From: Brachybacterium endophyticum
Lineage (GTDB): Bacteria > Actinomycetota > Actinomycetes > Actinomycetales > Dermabacteraceae
Direction of reading: 5' to 3'
DNA: 64,000 bases
Assembly: GCF_003130585.1 (NCBI RefSeq)
Contig: NZ_QFKX01000003.1
Coordinates: 62,001-126,000 of the forward strand
Shown: positions 61,842 to 64,000 of the stretch, piece by piece
Position numbering within the stretch: position 1 is the stretch's first letter
Layout: every line of letters starts with the position of its first letter
Position numbers and translations under genes: made by a program
Notes under the pieces: generated by a model
The model's database searches: none
Told to the model about the DNA's origin: nothing
What the model saw: the letters and a program-made list of their open reading frames with translations, nothing else

Positions 61842-63591
61842 GACAGACATCCTCCGTCGATTCCTGGGACAGGGATTGCGGACCGTCCTCTGGTGCGTCG
61901 GGCCGCCGGATCCTCCCCGTCATCCGCCGTGCCCAGCGGCGGCCCTCCGTATGCAGGTGGCGATTCAGCGAGTCGTTGCCGATCACGTCGTCCTCGGTGG
62001 GGCGCCCGATCACTGCCAGCCCGGGGCGGGCGGGGACGCGAGCACCGGGGGCCACCGCGCCGCCGATCGCCGAACCGGCCGAATCGGTGATGACGCCACG
62101 CCGACCAGGACGGGTCAGCACCAGACCTCGGCTGATCAGGGACCTCGCCAGCTCGTCGATGACCAGCTCGACGCCCGGTGGGGCGAGCACGGCATCGATC
62201 ACGGTGTCGACATCGTTCGTTCCGGCGGCGTCGGCGGAGGGCGCGGTGGCCGGGGGCCGGATCCCCTCGCCGTCGATGCGGAACCCCGCGTCCATCCAGG
62301 CGAGGTCGACGATGCCGTCCTCGATCAGTGCGAGGAGCTTGCGGGCGTTGCGCAGCGGGGGGCCGAAGGCGAAGCGCTCGAGGGCCCGGGCAGCACGCAG
62401 GAAACGATCCCATTCGTCGGCAGGCGCGTCGCTTCCTCGCAGACTGCGGGTGACCAGCGGGTACAGGCTCTGCCACATGCGGCCCAGTGCCCAGGCGGGC
62501 CCCGGCGAGCGGGTGCCCTCGGCCGTCTCGATGCTGCGCCGCAGGGCGGCTCTTGCGCGGCCCCTGCCTCCCGGGAGATCGGGCTCCCCGCCCGTGCGCA
62601 GGGTCTGCTCGACCGCGCCGCGAGAGCCCTTCCCGAGCATGGCTGTCGCGGCATCGATCACGATCTCCAGCACGGCGTCGGGTCCGAAGCGTGCGGGTTC
62701 GGAGGGGAAGCGTGCACGGGCGTGTTCGACCGCGCACTGCGCGGTCTCGGAGACCCGTGTCCCCGGGTCCGGCTTCGCGTCCAGCAGGAGACCGTCTCGC
62801 GTGATCGGTCGGATCACCGCCGGCTCCCGACCGGAGCGGTCGAGCACGAGAGGGGAGGGGGCTCCGGGGCGGGCACTGAAGGTGGCACCACGACCTTCGG
62901 TGAGACTCAAGCAGACGTCGACGAACGTCAGCGCCCCGCCGCGCACGGCGACACGCGAACCGGGCGGGACGCGATCGGGGGTGAGCATCGCGTCGGCCGG
63001 CAGCGCAGCGGGGATGAGCGGGATGGAGGAACTCCAGCTGTGTCGCAGAGCTCCGGCGTGGTCGGAGGCGTGGCCGGTCGCCAGCAGCACCTCGTCCATG
63101 GGTCCGTGCCAGGAGGGGCCGGTCGCCAGGTACCACCCGTCGTCCCGGGGGAGGACGTCGGTGACGCGATCGGTCACACGGCGCACCTGTGCGTGGCGGG
63201 CGAGCCCGGTGATCATCCGTTGCCATCGCAGGGCCAGGTATTCGCCCACGACGGCACGCGGCGGGTAGGGCTCGTCCGCCAGCTGCGGGTATGGACCCGT
63301 CACCCACGCTGCGAAGGAGGGGCATGTGCCCGTCGGGGGCTCATCGAGGATCGCGGCCGTGACGTTCAGGCTCAGGTGATGGGGTTGGCGGGGGTCGTAG
63401 GCGGCGCCGGTACCGGGCACCTGCACCGCATCGAGGACCGTCACCACCAGTCCCTTCCTCCCGGCCACGGGCGGAGGAGGGTGAGCATCCAGCAGCGCAG
63501 TGAGGTCCTCCAAGGCGTACAGGGCTTTGGGGCCGGCACCGACCACGCCGATCCGGAGCGTGAGAGGGCGGACTCGGTGCGGCTCAGGCAT
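61831..63591 (-). CDS. FAD/NAD(P)-binding protein of the Y4yA cluster
   Basis: 586 residues. TLRIGVVGAGPKALYALEDL (about 11-30) is a dinucleotide-binding loop of the FAD_NAD_binding_9 group, related to flavin hydroxylases and YdhS-like proteins. GTGAAYDPRQPHHLSLNVTA and VLLATGHASDHAGAL are further FAD-fold motifs. RVAVRGGALTFVDVCLSLTE shows a second nucleotide-like loop. It overlaps the cysteine-synthase-like gene by 8 bases and the decarboxylase-like gene by 11, so the three are coupled. It may oxidise an amino-acid intermediate; this is inferred. Confidence 0.83.
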   Translation of the reverse strand: MPEPHRVRPLTLRIGVVGAGPKALYALEDLTALLDAHPPPPVAGRKGLVVTVLDAVQVPGTGAAYDPRQPHHLSLNVTAAILDEPPTGTCPSFAAWVTGPYPQLADEPYPPRAVVGEYLALRWQRMITGLARHAQVRRVTDRVTDVLPRDDGWYLATGPSWHGPMDEVLLATGHASDHAGALRHSWSSSIPLIPAALPADAMLTPDRVPPGSRVAVRGGALTFVDVCLSLTEGRGATFSARPGAPSPLVLDRSGREPAVIRPITRDGLLLDAKPDPGTRVSETAQCAVEHARARFPSEPARFGPDAVLEIVIDAATAMLGKGSRGAVEQTLRTGGEPDLPGGRGRARAALRRSIETAEGTRSPGPAWALGRMWQSLYPLVTRSLRGSDAPADEWDRFLRAARALERFAFGPPLRNARKLLALIEDGIVDLAWMDAGFRIDGEGIRPPATAPSADAAGTNDVDTVIDAVLAPPGVELVIDELARSLISRGLVLTRPGRRGVITDSAGSAIGGAVAPGARVPARPGLAVIGRPTEDDVIGNDSLNRHLHTEGRRWARRMTGRIRRPDAPEDGPQSLSQESTEDVCHDG

Positions 63592-64000
63592 GTCCGGTGA
63601 CTCGTCGGAGCCGATCGATCCTCTGCGTGATCGCTTCCGGGCCGACACCGAGCGTCTCCTGCACCCACGTGTCGTCGTAGACGGAGTCCAGATAGGGGAC
63701 GCCGCCGTCGTGGACGATGAACACGACACGCGCGCCGGACTCGAGGTCGGGGATGAGCTCTCCCAGCGCATGGACGATGCCGCCGGTCGATGCGCCTGCG
63801 AGCAGACCCTCGCTGCGGGCCAGGTGCCGTGCGCCCACCACGCAGTCCACGGCGTCCACGCGGATCACCCGGTCGGGCTCGACCTGGGTCGAGAGCTCGG
63901 TGACCACGCCTGCCCCCATGCCGGGCAGGGGGCGTGTGGCTGCGGTGCCGCCGAACAGCACGGACCCCACGGCATCGACGGCCACCGTGAGCGTCGACAT
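63584..64000 (-). CDS. PLP-dependent cysteine-synthase-like enzyme (partial, N-terminus off the right edge)
   Basis: The last 138 residues of a fold-type II PLP enzyme resembling CysK/CBS and SbnA. VLFGGTAATRPLPGMGAGVV is the beta-strand/loop before the C-terminal domain, and EGLLAGASTGGIVHALGELI the conserved family helix with the PLP-ring serine/threonine pattern. The methionine at 64000 is internal, not a start. In SbnA-like enzymes the reaction uses O-phosphoserine plus an amine donor; here the substrate is unknown. It is the first visible gene of the trio. Confidence 0.85.
   Translation of the reverse strand: MSTLTVAVDAVGSVLFGGTAATRPLPGMGAGVVTELSTQVEPDRVIRVDAVDCVVGARHLARSEGLLAGASTGGIVHALGELIPDLESGARVVFIVHDGGVPYLDSVYDDTWVQETLGVGPEAITQRIDRLRRVTGHA

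Overview
The window is high-GC, densely packed chromosomal DNA from an actinobacterium. The evidence is strong G/C preference at third codon positions, frequent GTG starts, many 4-base ATGA/GTGA gene overlaps, a KmtR-type nickel/cobalt sensor, a Zur-like box and several promoters of the form TANNNT followed 6-7 bases later by the start codon (leaderless mRNAs). Gene content resembles Micrococcales such as Brachybacterium, but that placement is an inference. I see no rRNA, tRNA, CRISPR array, IS element or phage gene.

Layout. 1-4.0 kb: edge of an MFS exporter with no normal start codon, a VOC protein, an SRPBCC/ArsR pair with an operator touching the start codon, a degenerate LarC-like protein and a second VOC protein. 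4.0-11.1 kb: a secreted protein, an aldo/keto reductase, a GNAT enzyme, then a sugar locus (GPH symporter, LacI regulator, FGGY kinase). 11.2-13.9 kb: a PIN/Phd toxin-antitoxin pair with a palindromic operator, SRPBCC, LysR and a small membrane protein. 14.0-20.2 kb: a tricorn-type protease, a small membrane protein, an F420/NADP-type reductase, exonuclease III and Nudix. 20.2-25.4 kb: DUF2000/AraC divergent pair, DUF1905, a KmtR-CDF metal efflux operon, an LLM oxidoreductase, a small conserved protein and a VOC protein. 25.5-31.4 kb: an MFS protein, a Tat-exported GH84 hexosaminidase, a quinone oxidoreductase and a macro-domain protein.

31.4-39.6 kb: a probable organosulfur-scavenging locus, with a DszC/SfnB-like oxygenase and an ABC importer (two fused ATPases, two permeases, lipoprotein) divergent from an NtaA/DszA-type monooxygenase. 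39.6-48.7 kb: TetR with a palindrome at the neighbouring MFS gene, gdhA, a phosphotransferase, a Zur-boxed AztD-like zinc chaperone, a PdxH-like protein, an NmrA-like protein and a formate/nitrite-family channel. 48.9-57.6 kb: a histidine-utilisation operon, hutU - M20 amidohydrolase - hutF - hutI - YjiH-type membrane protein - hutH. It turns histidine into glutamate through formylglutamate; no hutG is present, so the M20 enzyme is the best deformylase candidate.

57.6-64 kb: a VapBC pair with a 12-bp inverted repeat running into its start codon, an ArsR-like/GNAT pair, an isochorismatase-family gene broken by one extra base, and the end of an operon running off the right edge: cysteine-synthase-like enzyme, FAD/NAD(P)-binding protein and Y4yA-type PLP decarboxylase. 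This last trio, of unknown product and possibly siderophore-like, is the best candidate for an undescribed system. All functions are assigned by reading motifs and family resemblance, with no database search.
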